From: Phlebopus portentosus
Taxonomy: Eukaryota; Basidiomycota; Agaricomycetes; Boletales; Boletinellaceae
Direction of reading: 5' to 3'
Assembly: GCA_037892935.1 (NCBI GenBank)
Contig: JAYXKI010000003.1
Location: 2,852,001 to 2,916,000, forward strand
DNA: 64,000 nucleotides
Shown here: positions 1 through 12,061 of the stretch, one piece after another
How positions within the stretch are numbered: the stretch's first letter is position 1
Layout of the letters: each line of letters starts with the position of its first letter
Translations under genes and position numbers: made by a program
Notes under the pieces: generated by a model
Told to the model about the DNA's origin: nothing
What the model saw: only the letters and a program-made list of their open reading frames with translations
Database searches by the model: none

Positions 1-762
1 TTTCTTTTGTTCTTCAGCAATGAGTTGATTTAGATATGATATTGATGGATATATATTTATTATTAGATCGGAGTATCAACATGAATCGCTCGTCTAGCTC
101 ACTATCGGGGGCAATCACGATCCCGGAGGTCTGACGTTGTGCTGTCCGGATCCTTTGCTCTTTTTTGTGTTCCGGCTCTTTAAGTTGTGTTCCCGTTCCT
201 TGAGTTCTCTACTTGGTTGTGATTTGTATAGGGATCCGATTTATCCTTTTACATGTCCCTTCCTACGACACTAGGAAGGTTCGGGTTGCGATTTTAAATT
301 GATCTGGTTCATTTGAGGTGGGGGCTAGCCGTCGTCCTTAAAAACTCCACCATATTCGTTGTGTCGTGCAAATATTTCTCTGTTTATTCGTTCTTAGCTT
401 GTTACAGCCTTCGTTACTGAAGACATGTTTTCTGGTATCTCGGACAGGACAAATTTCATTGATTCATCTGGACAGCAACTTTTCTTGAATTGAGAAACAT
501 GATCATTGACATAAGGTAGGGATTTTCTGATTGAGTTTGCCAAGGAAGTCCGAAGCATTTGTATCTTTCTAGCAATTAATGTTGTTAATGATAATGAAAT
601 TACGCGAATGTGATAGACGCGCCGATCATCCGTCGATCAGCTGGACCCACCGTGACGCTCACTGAGGCTGAATGGCGTTTTTGCTCCTTTGTTTCTCGCC
701 ACGACCATCCAACGCGTTCGTCCCATGGCGAGTGCAGAGGTGACTGAGATGACGCGTCTCAG
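1..762. other. No gene recognised (left edge)
   Basis: No long open frame with coding character and no RNA gene was seen here. The sequence is T-rich on the + strand and is probably intergenic plus the upstream region of the dNTPase-like gene that follows. An ATG at 672 opens a short frame that could be its first exon, but the splice sites needed to join it are weak. Confidence 0.5.
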
Positions 763-3354
763 ACTTATTATCACGTCGAAACTCCCTTAGCCCTTACGAG
801 GACAATCAAAGACCCAATACATGACTTCAGTCAGTGCAATTTTCCTATCCTTTCTCTCGTCGCCATTTCCCTGACTCATTTTTGGACTTTATCGAATAGT
901 CACCTTTCCTGCTTACATCTGGTCCTTCATTGACACGTGAGTATCTAGCTATTTGAGTCTGAAGATAACTTCTTGAATAACGCAGACGTCAATTTCAGAG
1001 ACTGAGAGCTATCAAGCAGCTCGGTGTGTCGTACTATGTCTGGGCGGGGGCATCTCACAATCGCTTCGAACATTGTATTGGTAAGTATTTTATTTCATGA
1101 CAAAGGTATTCCGGTCATTAATGCGCTGTCAGGCGTCGCTCATCTCGCGGGTACGCTCGTCGAACGTCTAAGGACAATGCAGCCCGAGTTGGGGATCACA
1201 GAGCGCGACGTGCGATGCGTCCAGCTGGCAGGCCTCTGCCACGATCTTGGTCATGGGCCCTGGTCCCACGTCTGGGACGGTCACTTCATACCTGCCGTAT
1301 TGTACGTGTTTTTGCTTCTCTTCTCTTCACAGAACGCTTCGCATTGAATGAGGAAGTCCTTCCCAGGCCAGAACAAGCCTGGACGCATGAAGACGCGTCG
1401 GAGATGATGTTTGACGACCTCGTGAAGCGGAATAACGTCCCTATCGATCAGGACGATGTTAATTTTATCAAGGACCTCATCAAGGGTACCGTTCGTCATT
1501 CCACTCTGAAGTAAGTGCTTAAAATACCCATGTACTGCGTGAGTCGAGGAACTAATTATGGAATAGGGAACCTCCTGAGAAGAAATTTCTTTTTGACATC
1601 GTGGCGAACAAACGTAATGGTATCGATGTTGACAAGTCAGTTTGTCAACAGACTTCTTTTCGCACTCACTAACCTTCATGCCAGGTTCGATTACATCGCA
1701 AGAGACGTTCGCGCAATCGGGGACCACAATAACTTCTCTGCGCGGAGGTTGATCGATTCTGCACGTGTAATCAACGACGAAATCTGCTATCACATCAAAG
1801 ACGCGAACCAAGTATACGAGCTTTGTACTCTGCGTTTCAGCAACCATAAACGTATCTACAGTCACAAGACCGCTCGAGCGATCGAGCACATGATCGTTGA
1901 CGTGCTCAAGGCCGCAGAACCGACGATCAAAATCGCGAAGCAAATTCTGGACCCTGCGAAATACGTTTATCTAACGGATAACATCATGGAACGGTCGAGA
2001 TGTCCGAAGAACCGAGTCTCGCAGAGAGTCGTAGGATACTCGAACGCATCCGCAGACGTGATTTGTATCGCTGCGTCGATTGGGGCACGTTTCGGTATGA
2101 CTTGCTATCACGTCTCAAGAAGCTGATCAGCCCGGAACAAATTGTCCATGCGGCCAAGGAGCTGTTCCGCTCCGATTTAGACGGTAAGCCAGGAAGGTCC
2201 CGCTCGCGTGGTCCGAATCAGGACATCGTCGCTAGTTTATCCGTGGAAGATGTTATCGTCGACTTTTCGACGCTACATTTTGGGATGAAGGAGAAGAACC
2301 CGATTGATTTTGTACGGTTCTATGGGAAGCACAACGTCTATCGTAAGATTCACTTAGCTTCTGATCTGCATGTATTACTTATTGATCACTGTATGCTTCC
2401 AGAATCTTTCAAAGCAGGAGCCGGAGAACTATCCACACTGATACCAGCCTGTTTCGCAGAGATTCAGCTAAGAATTTATGCAAAAGAATCCATGTTCGAC
2501 TCTAACATATTCATAACCGATATGGTTCATACTGACGAATACTGTCGTTTAGCTATTACGGCCTCGTTCAAGCGGGCTATCGCGAGCTCCTCTCGACTCT
2601 CTCGGAGAACGAGCCAGAAACTCCACCACCATACCTCAACCTCAGTCATCCCGGGGTGGGATCTCCAAGTCCTTCGCTGAGTGAACCTCCCCTGACACCA
2701 CGCACCAACACAGTTGCAACAGTGTCTCCCTCGTCAGGCTCAGGCTCGCGCAATAATGGTTTTCCAAATAGGAGCAAGACACCTTCGTTGAATAAGTTTA
2801 CGCGTGTTGACCCGTCTTTCGCCCCTTCTTCGCCCTCGCTGACAGCAAAGCGGATGAAGGGTTCGTCGATCCCGCTGGCTCCCCTTGATCTGAAACCACC
2901 GCATCGTCCGGTAGTGTCGGAATCAACAGCGATCACGAGCCGGGCGGAGAAGGCACAGAATGGACAAGCACGAGGACTCGCCGTTCAAGATAGTCTCGTG
3001 TCTATGACAAGCGAAACGAGCGAGGTATCAACTGAGGTCTTTAATAGCGACGCTGGGACTCTCGTCGACGGCCGTATTTACAGAGTCAAGTCTGCGAAGG
3101 CAGACTCTGATCAAATCCCAATGGATACAGACGACCATATTCGGGCCAAGTCACCAACTACTCCATCACCGTCGTCATCAAAGAGAAAGGCAAAGGCATC
3201 CCATTCAAACCAGCAGCTGTCGGCTCCATCGGCGGATATCCAGAGTAAGATGCGCAGGCCGCGTTCAGTCCGACGCCAACGCACTGCTGACCATGATAAT
3301 GCAAGTAATGAGGTGGACGGAGAAGGATCTCGTCTCAAGAGGCGAAGGTCTTAA
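763..3354 (+). CDS. SAMHD1-like HD-domain dNTP triphosphohydrolase
   Basis: Predicted to hydrolyse dNTPs to deoxynucleoside plus triphosphate, as SAMHD1-family enzymes do. Exons read in order [36 protein letters not shown], then [19 protein letters not shown]; this gives the metal-binding H...HD set, and the later FDYIARD supplies the fourth Asp. Family blocks such as [11 protein letters not shown] and [15 protein letters not shown] follow. Introns are 35-60 nt (for example after 1080, 1288, 1511 and 2350). The last ~230 residues are Ser/Pro/Lys-rich, probably disordered, ending in a basic [13 protein letters not shown] tail that could act as a nuclear signal. The start codon was not located; the frame is open back to about 748 and the first exon is probably further upstream. 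A one-base frame discontinuity near 1985-2005 separates LTDNIM from [17 protein letters not shown]; see findings. Confidence 0.8.
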
Positions 3355-3919
3355 TTCATGGAAGAGTTAATTCAATTCTTCGTAATACCAGACCAGGATA
3401 TATTTTCGTCTGCATTTCCTGTTACAGTATTTTCTCCTTTCACGCATTCTCTTTCATCTGTTCGCATTTTCACTTTCCTATGCTCTTCACTTTGTTCACG
3501 TTCCGTTTCGCATCATTGCAAGGCAATTTTTCTGTCCAACGTCCCTTGCGTTCGATAATCTTCTCCTGTGCATCTTTCTCCATAGACCATCACTTTGGCC
3601 TTATCACAAAGTTAGACATCAACCATTCCATCCCATCACGTTTCGATACATACTCAGCATGTTTACAGACCCGTACCTTCCGTAATTGCTAATTCTTACA
3701 CCGTTCACTTGGACAGCAAGCATCTTCGTTTGTTTATGAGGTGCGTGATGAAATGGCCACAGATAGATATATTCGAAAACGCGCGATACGATCTGGTTAT
3801 ACAATAGGATGTTTTCAAAATGTGTAAGCAGGTACATATGACTGTCTATTCAGATGTGTCGGCACGACACTAGACAGTTTTAAAAGATTCTTAAACCATA
3901 ATTCAAGTATTGCCAACCG
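3355..3919. other. Intergenic, convergent 3' ends
   Basis: This stretch lies between two convergent genes. It is A/T- and pyrimidine-rich, holds only short chance frames, and probably contains the 3' UTRs and polyadenylation signals of both neighbours. No repeat or RNA gene was recognised. Confidence 0.5.
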
Positions 3920-6003
3920 TCAATGCAAAACATCAACAATACGTTTAATCTCCGACCACGCTTCGCCATCAACTTCCCAGCTCCTCGCGACCTTGTCACG
4001 AAGCATTTGTGCATTCGCACGCTTCAGCTTCCCATCCTCCCCAGTTGCCTTGGAAAGCACCTCCTTAAACTCGCGTTTGAAAGCATCGAGCGTGCCTTCC
4101 GGGCGTTTGTTCCCGAGGCGATGGATAGGTTTCAAGCCGTTCCAAGAACGAGTCTCGAAAAGCTCGTACCCAACCTTTAAAACATCGGAGATGAGAGCAG
4201 CATTCACCGGATGGTCGATGTCGAACGGCCAGCAGATCCTACATTTGCCGGTGTCAAGTATACACTGGTTTGATGAACAAATTTTGAAACGTACATTGGA
4301 ACACCTGCTGTAATCGCCTCCGTAAACGAGTTGTGTCCGCAATGCGTCAAGAACCAACCACAAGCCTGGATAATATGCAATTAAGAAGTCGAAATCTATC
4401 TGGATAAGCAAACAAACCTCATGCTTCAAAATGGATGTCTGTGGAAGCCACTTTGTATAACCTACACCTGATTCCTTTATCTTCGTTTCAATCTCATCGG
4501 GTACAGTCGCAAATGGACTCGCTCTGGAAAACATCTGTATTGCATTTGATGAAAGGAGCTTGAAATACCGCGTAAAAGGGACACATACGAATGGAATGCC
4601 GCTTTCTATGAAGACATCTAGAGCAGCCCATATCTTCTCAGACTGCTTTGTCCACCAAGTGGAACCAAATGACATCTAGAGGACGCTTCGTCAACTGTCT
4701 TGAGCACGACTGAAAGAGACGTACATAAACGACGGAGTGAGGACCGTGCTTGTGTAAAGCTGCATCTAGGAAATCGTGCACTTCGTCTGTTACAGCTGGC
4801 TTGTTGTTTTTCGTCGGAATGACGGGATAGTCAAAAGGCGCCGGGCAAATAATTGGTTTATCGACTAGCCATTCCCGAATAGCTGCGATTGCTTCGTCCT
4901 CGAGAATGGGCATTGTATTCATGATCATTCCGTCACATTCCACGAAAAATCTTCACGTGCCCTGACATGATTAGCATTGTACTGCAGTCAATTGGAAAGG
5001 AGACTGACTTGTGGGCACGTGCGTTGACGAAAGCGATAGGGAAATCCATAAATGGCTTTAGAGTAAAACAGCAATAAGTATTTGTATTACTCATAGTATA
5101 GCGAGAGTTTTACCTCTTGAGGTGAGAATTCATGGTCATACATTGGTGGAAGGCCAGGGATCATCAATAATTCTCCTTTGACGCGCCGATAAATCTTATA
5201 CGGATAAGTCAGTCTAGACTCATTATCACGAATATGTCTCTCATACTTTGTCAGCCTCAGCCTCAGCCGCCTTTTCCTCCATTTCTGTAATTGCTTCTAG
5301 TTTCTTTGAGAGGTCGCCATTCCCTCCGAGCTTTTCTGGACCCCAGAGGAAGAGAACAGCAGAAGCCGATGTCGATTCCAAAGCATATATAGGGACCGCT
5401 GTACCGGTTTCCTGTCTTACACCTTGAAAAGCATCATAGGCGAAGAACTGTGCACGACCAAATCGCCAAGTCGTAAGCATAAGTCCTTATATAGATATCA
5501 GTCACCCACATCCATTATAACCAGTTGAGGAGGAGGAATCGCGCTGTGATAGCCATCACTGGTCGGAGTGGTCTGTACTGTTTGGCTTGCACAGAGCTTC
5601 CTATATCCGTCAAGGAAGTTCGTAGTCAGCTGAGTAAAGTCTAATGGGAGCGTCTCGCTCTCGATGCCAACGACACTAAAGAAATGAAAAAAAAAAACAT
5701 TAGCTTATCATTGGCTAACGACGCTCAACATCAGACTGGGCTACCGGATGAGTTCTTTCAAGTCGTCTTCAGAACCGGGAACAAAATTATTCGATATCTC
5801 CTTTCGAGTCTGATCGTACAGGAAGAGCGGTGTAAAAAGAGTCGCATGTACATTCCTGAAACGAACGATCTTTGTGAGTAGTGTGCATGTTGCTTTTGCG
5901 TGCCCTATTCCCCTGAAATGTGAGATAAGTTATTATCCAAGCGTGTGAGATGCTCACCCCATGATGCAATTGTTAGGGCCACAACGTGTCCACGTGGAGA
6001 CAT
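3920..6003 (-). CDS. UDP-glycosyltransferase (GT1 family)
   Basis: Predicted to move sugar from a UDP-sugar to a small lipophilic acceptor; the acceptor cannot be told from sequence. The start at 6003 gives MSPRGHVVALTIASWG, the usual N-terminal acceptor-domain strand with the GH pair. Later exons give IYRRVKGELLMIPGLPP, FFVECDGMIMNTMP and VVYMSFGSTWW. The donor-binding PSPG region reads WLPQTSILKHE, then ACGWFLTHCGHNSFTEAI and GVPMICWPFDIDHPVNAA; the HCGHNS and final D/N-type positions are present. The exon joins are inferred (about 8 introns of ~45-60 nt, for example one interrupting GVP-M at 4300). It ends VDVLH at 3920. No signal peptide or C-terminal membrane segment is seen, so it is probably cytosolic, as for many basidiomycete GT1 enzymes. 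Confidence 0.85.
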
Positions 6004-6444
6004 GACTTGGCCAAGTAATGCAGAAAGAGGAAAGTGTTGTGTCATTCATCGAGGCTGCGCTGTAAGCCATGTATATGTACCCAAAAGAAAAGTCCAAAAT
6101 AGCCCGTATGCATGCCTCTTTCCCGCTGATTGATAGTATTCTGTGATTCCCACGTACGCGATAGGAACAGCCTATTTGGTTTTCAGTACAAGAAAGAAGC
6201 TATTCTCGGTTTTAAGGGAGCAGCATATGGATAATTATGCAAGCAGTTTTAGCAGACTAGCGAGCCTATTGGATCCGTCTTCGGTGATCAATAATCGTTC
6301 CCATGCGAAGTTCTCATGTCCTTTCAAACTGCCTATCTTGACCGTGATCGCTCGGGAGAAAAGAAATCATAGCTCTCGCGGAGCCGTTAAAGCGCCTGAA
6401 ACAGGAGGAATAGAGACATGGTAACTTGTTGATCTCATTTCTAA

Positions 6445-7082
6445 TTAGAGCCCGTTGGTGTGAAGGAAAGAGTTAACGTTATCCGCAAGGCTACCGACGA
6501 CTCGACCAGGCTTAATCAAGTCGCGCTGTAATTCATTTGTTGCCACTCGGATAATGCTGCGGGGTTGTCTATGCTTGAAGCTTGAAGTTTGGAAGCAAAC
6601 CTGCAAATTGTTGACTATAATAAAGTTGCTAGTATATAACTTACGTAATATTTCAGGGCAAAATACGACCAAATAAGTCCCGAACAAACCGAGAGCCCGC
6701 AAAAAATAACTGCAAGAGTGCATGCTTGACATGTCCTATAGACATGAGAAGAGTTACTATACATTGAAAAGACCTCTCGACTGCTCGCCTGGCAATGAGC
6801 GGACTAGAGCAGTAAAGGCACAGCACCTATAATAATCGAAAGATGGTATCCAAGACAGAAACGGTATCTCTTCCAAATGGTGATGCTGTCTTTTTCGCCT
6901 TTGAAATTCGCCTCGAAGCGATTTACAGTACTAGTTAGTTCAGGAATTCTGCGGTCAGGAGCGAATGCCAGTCGAGAAGAACAAAGACCAAGCATTGAAG
7001 GTACGATTCTGAATCCACCGGCAGACGCATCACTGATACAGAAAAAGAGCCTCAATTCATAGCACAGTGAAGCAAGAAGCAT
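6445..7082 (-). pseudogene. Probable relic of an MFS transporter
   Basis: Two unlinked minus-strand frames resemble the C-terminal half of fungal major facilitator drug or amino-acid exporters. At 7082-6804 the frame has SDASAGGFRIVPSMLG followed by ITIWKRYRFCLGYHLSIIIG, recalling the loop and helix pattern of TM7-TM8. At 6732-6445 it has FLRALGLFGTYL, like the usual R-x-x-G-x-x-G helix, and a hydrophilic C-terminal block, IIRVATNELQRDL. The helices expected between them are missing and no splice sites restore a full frame, so I read this as a decayed gene fragment. The assignment rests on pattern memory only; chance frames are the alternative. Confidence 0.35.
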
Positions 7083-7352
7083 ACGATACGTCGTCGTTTC
7101 GGTTCAAGAAAGATGATCGTTGCTCGGACTCATTAGGTCGTTGCCGAATATCTTATGTAATGTATAAAAAACACGACAAAGATATACTTCCATCCCATCC
7201 TTAACTATCTCTGGCACTATGCCCTGCAAGGTGATTCCTTACTGTCCGAGTGATAATGGTATAAGTATGCAATGTGTAATTTAGGCCAGAGAAGGAGTAA
7301 TCAAGTGGTGCGTGAGGCGGTACGAGAAAACACTATTTCCAGACAAGAACCA

Positions 7353-10300
7353 CTATTTCTTCGCTTTACTTGAGCTTTTGGCAGTACCGATGGCGGCTTT
7401 CGCTTTGCCTTTGCCCTTGCCCGCGCCTCCGGGTGCAGCCTTGATAAGCGAATCCTTTGATATGTCCTCATCTTCTTCGTCCTTCTGTTCTGGTTCTTCA
7501 TCCACATCTTCGTCGAGCTACAGTATCAAATATGAAAGAGCGATAAGCGTAAGGATAATAATGGACGGTGAATAACAATATATGTGAGAGACGCACGTCG
7601 AACGCTTCTTCGAGATCCGGGGCTGGTTCTGCCACGATCTTCTTAGGAACTTTTCCGAATTCTTGTGCCTTGTGGAAGGGCACGGGATGTTCGGTTGAGT
7701 TGTATCTACGATTATTTTCGCAGTGATGTTCAGTCTTCAAATTGCGTGAACAATATAAAGGCAAACGTACTTTCTAGTGAACGCCGACTTGGTCGCAGAT
7801 GAGATCTTCTTGAGGACCACGTCATCCCTATTCTGGTCTACACCGAGCTCAACTATAGTATCCCATTCCTCTTTTGAAAGGTAATAGCCATCCATAGTCT
7901 CAATGACTTCGTCCACGGCGCTCTGCAACCACAGACATGAATCAGACTCACACTTCTCATGCAGTTTAAAGGAAGACAGGGTGCTCACCACTCCGGCGTC
8001 TATAAGCGGTTTAACTAATCGCGGGAAGAGTGCAGGTATGTACTGCTGTCGAATCTCCGGCTTGTCTCCTGATACCTTCAACCTCATGCGGATCTGCACG
8101 TCACCCAACTGTCTCCTTAGCTTGTTTTGCTTCGAGTTCTGGCCCAACCATCTGGCGATATTGAAGTCTATCAGTACCGTAACATGGAAAGGCCACGAAA
8201 GTCACATACTGAGGAAAAGACATCGCATTTTGTCCGCCATAGCCTAGTCCATTGCCATATAAGAGAGAAGCAGGGCGTACGGTTGATGTGATGGCATGTA
8301 ATGGCATCAACGACCAATTTTGTTCAGGTCTGGGAAGGATTAAGTCCAGGAACGCGGAATCCAGCCGAAGTATGAAACACACCCGTGAATCAACGAATCC
8401 ACGAGATCCGAGTCTGAAATAGACGAAGCGGCCTTATCCATCAGCTTCAGATGCTGCAGTGTCCTTTCTGGGCCGGAATAATTTCGTATCCTAGCAGGGT
8501 CGGTCTTCAAATAGTTTTCCTACATTTTCAACAATTTAGTAATCGCTCGCCAGATACGATGAATGGCGTGAATTCAAAACCTGAATGAAGAGAGGGACGA
8601 AGGCGTGATCGTGGAAATAAAGCTCGATCTTATCTCCTAACGATTCTCTGGCCGTCGACGAAAATAGATATGGGCCGAGCATCTTGTTGATGACATTAAA
8701 CGGCGTCATAATCGTGTATTTCTCATTCATTTTTGCCCTACACGAGTGTCAGTTTCGTATAGGAGAATGTTGGGTAAGGATAAACTTACAGGCTCTTGCC
8801 CTCATCAAAGTCCATCTCCGAGTTCGACAGCTTCCATGTCGAAAGCATATTAAGGACTTGTCGAATATCTGACTGGGCGCCTTGAACTAGTTGATCAACA
8901 ACATTGGCAGGGATTTTCATTTTCTCCCTTGTCCAAATGTTAACATTAAATCAATTGTAACAAGTACTATCGTGCCGTACTTGAATGCAATGGTCATGAT
9001 TCGAGAACGAACAGCAGCGGCATCGGGTCTTCCAGTGAAGATTAGACGAGAGAAATACCAGATGGATAGAGGGACTTACTTTCTGAAGGAAAGGTTGAAC
9101 GTCGTGTTCAGCAACGGCCTAAGCTTTTGTGCGTTCCGATCGTTTGCAATACAAATGATCGGAATCTGATTCAGGTGTGAGCTTTCTGCCATAGTCTAAC
9201 GAGGCAAAGTATCCACCTTGGTCTTCTTTATCAGCGCATTCAATGCTCCTACACCACCCCGATCACCCGCAGACATGCCATCAACTTCGTCCATGATCAG
9301 ACAAGCCTTGTCTGAGATCTCAATCCCAGCCACGTTCACTGACTTCGCCTTATCCTGAGGTAACGAGATACATGAGTGATAAATCTTTAAACGAGACTGA
9401 GGGGTTATTCACACTCCTACTGCTCATCCATCCATCCAAGGAGGTATTGGTGATGTTCGTGCTGTTCTGGAGGTTTACTGTCAGTCCCGTGGCTCCAAAA
9501 CCAAGTCAAAATAAAAGTTCGCCTGACCTCCACAAGCTTTTTACTCCGTGCATCACTTGCGTTGAGCTCGATGGGAGTAAAGCCCGCCAATTTCGCGCAT
9601 ATGTGCGCACTGGTTGTCTTTCCAATGCCAGGCGGACCGGAGACAAGTACAGCCCTGAATACGTTCATGCCGTTCTTCCCAGGCTTTTTGAAGTTCGACT
9701 TCAAGCTTGAGGGCCTGACCCGTCATTGAGTGATAAGTTAACAGATCAATTCGCAAATGAAGACAAACCAATCAAGGAGCCATTGGTGTAACTTCTCCAC
9801 CTGGCCCTTGTTTCCGCAGATCTCCTTCAATGTCTTAGGCGCATATCGGACGGTCCACAACTGCGAACCCGTATCGGGCGGCAGCTTCGCTCCTGTCGGA
9901 CTACCACCCGCACTTGCAGCAGCCTTTTCTCTCTCCTTCGCCTCCTTCCTCTCCGCCTTCTCCATCTCCTCCGCAGCCTTGCGCATCTTCTGTTCTTCCT
10001 GTTTCATTTTTGCCTTCGTCTTGTCATCCGCGGAATCGCTACTCCGCGTCGCAATGAGGTTCAAAAATTCGTCTTCGTTTATCTTTCTTAGCTTATGCTT
10101 CTCAATCGCGGCAAGCTTTGATGGACCTGCGTTGTCTCCAACGACGACAAAACTCGTCTTGCTGGAAGGTTGTCCGACGACGCGGCCGCCATAACGTTTC
10201 GCCAGATCCACGGCTTCATCCCGTGAGAGACTCGATAATTCGCCTGTAAAGACGAAAGAAAGACCCGCAAGGCAGTTGGGTTCGCCTTCTGGAATCGGTT

Positions 10301-11227
10301 TAGATCCTGGAGCCGAAGGCCCAGCTGACCTTGCAGCTTTCAAGGCGAACCAACTAGACGAAGCATGAGTGTAAGTAGGTCGGTGAGATGCAGACATTAG
10401 TGAAAGGTATTACTTTGGTTTTGGCTTCGGAGCCTGCGTTTCTTTTTGTCTAGACTCTTCTTTTTTGACCTCTCCACTGCCATTGACTTTGCGCGTCTTA
10501 GTACTTGCCGCACTAAGTCTCGACTTGGATTTCCCTTTTCCAGAAGTAGGTTGCAGATCTTCGTCGCTTGTATCGTCCACGAAGAAATCGAGGTCATCAT
10601 CCTTTTTGCGGGGCTTAGCAGCGGGAATGCTTGGTCTAGGTTTTGCAGAAGTCTTTTGTCTTCTCGAATTTGAAGCGGGCTTTGAAGCAGTTGCCTGCTT
10701 TTTCTTCGGCCGTTCCCCCTCTTCTTCCTCATCGCTACTGATTATTCTCGTTTTCACGACACCGTTGCTCTTCCGAGACGAGGTTGCAGCTTTCTTCTTT
10801 GGAGGAGTTTCCAACGGCTCATCATCATCCTCGTCGTTGCTTAGCAATGCCGCCTTTCGTTTTGTGGATCCATTCCTTGCATTCGAAGGAGGCTTCTCGT
10901 CTACGTCTTCAGAGACGAAGTCAGACCTACTCATACGCGCAAGTAAAGCCACCCACCAATTTCTATCGGAGCAGTTTTCGTCGACCCCTGCGCGGGAGAT
11001 TTCGCAGCCTACCGAAGCCAGAGATAGTCAAAAATGTCCAAGGTGCTAAGAAAGTCATAACATACCTGAGGAGTCGGGGCGAAATGTCGTGACTCCTTTG
11101 GCTGAACTTTCTTCTGACCCGTGCTTGTGGATGAGCGCCCGCCAGCACCGCCAAGGAAAGCTCTAATATCCTTCCCCCCGGATTTGTGGTCCTTCGAGCT
11201 TGTAGCTTGTGTTGCTGCTGGCGACAT
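7353..11227 (-). CDS. RFC1: Replication factor C large subunit (RFC1)
   Basis: Large subunit of the clamp loader that opens PCNA rings on primed DNA in the nucleus. From the start at 11227 ([12 protein letters not shown]) the protein has an Asp/Glu/Lys/Ser-rich disordered region with basic patches, then a BRCT domain ([19 protein letters not shown] ... [19 protein letters not shown] at about 10300-10090). A charged linker follows, then the RFC box ([19 protein letters not shown]), Walker A ([13 protein letters not shown]), [19 protein letters not shown], Walker B ([14 protein letters not shown]), sensor-1 region ([16 protein letters not shown]), and the RFC C-terminal collar. It ends in an acidic stretch and a Gly/Lys tail, stop at 7353. 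Domain order matches yeast Rfc1. At least ten short introns were inferred; coding potential is continuous. Confidence 0.92.
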
Positions 11228-11685
11228 ATCTCGATTGGTCTATTCTTCGTGTGCAGTCAGTGGCTAATTGCTAGGTGAGTCACGATAATCAAAAGCAATG
11301 GCTCAGCCACGCTTCGCTGCAGGGTGAAGGACCTTTAGCACGCTGGCGAACTTTCCAACAAAACTGAGAGTGTGCTCTTCAGTCTTCGCCTTTGCAGTCC
11401 ACCGACAAGAACACGGTCGTCGTCGCGACTCGCGTGTCGGGGCTGCTCCCGACGCGTTACGCCATCTCGTTACGAAACGCGTCACGGTACATCGCATGAT
11501 TGGTCACGTGCGCATATATAAACTTGAACTTTCGAAAGTCTCAAACCTCTACACATAATTTCTCTGACATGTAGAAGAAGAGATCTTACGTTCCTTCTCA
11601 CGTTATGGTTCCTTTATGCCTATTTCTCCTCCGTTTGAATCGCCAGAAGTTCAGAAGAAACAACTCTTCTCTGGTAACTGACAAA
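11228..11685. other. Upstream region of RFC1
   Basis: No convincing gene. A TATA-like ATATATAAA sequence lies at about 11514-11522 and could serve a transcript starting here, but no linked coding exon was found. Mostly GC-balanced upstream sequence. Confidence 0.35.
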
Positions 11686-11845
11686 TCATTTTGATAATGA
11701 CAATGCAATACAGCCGTAATACGATTGAGCTGTGCTTCCTGAAGCCAGTTCCCGCTGCTGAAATGAGCGAGTATCACTAAAGCTTGCGCGTGCCAGGCCC
11801 GACTCGGGGCTAGTACGGTCTAAATTTAGCTCATCGGACTGATTA

Positions 11846-12061
11846 TCATACCAGAAATTTCCTTTTTCGTCTGTGGCCTTCGGCCATTTCTCGCAGGGCT
11901 CTTCCATATGCCACGGTTTCGGGAGCCTCTTCGTCTGGTTTCCCAACCCAAATTTCCCATGGACTCGCCTCCTGTTTGCGCATCTTGAAACGTATATAGT
12001 CCTCACTCTTCCTGGCTTCATCATGATCAAATTTCAGACCTGCTTCCATACCCAACATGAC
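11846..12061 (-). CDS. Possible small hypothetical protein, antisense to NAT 5' end
   Basis: A minus-strand frame from an ATG at 12061 reads MLGMEAGLKFDHDEARK ... WEIWVGKPDEEAPETVAYG and ends at 11846 after a basic HRRKRKFLV. The composition looks coding (charged, few rare residues), and a second frame just downstream (11900-11686) also looks coding, so a spliced gene covering 11686-12061 is possible. It overlaps the proposed N-acetyltransferase start (12057) by a few bases. No family was recognised. It may equally be a shadow or a remnant. Confidence 0.25.
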   Translation of the reverse strand, partial: VMLGMEAGLKFDHDEARKSEDYIRFKMRKQEASPWEIWVGKPDEEAPETVAYGRALREMAEGHRRKRKFLV

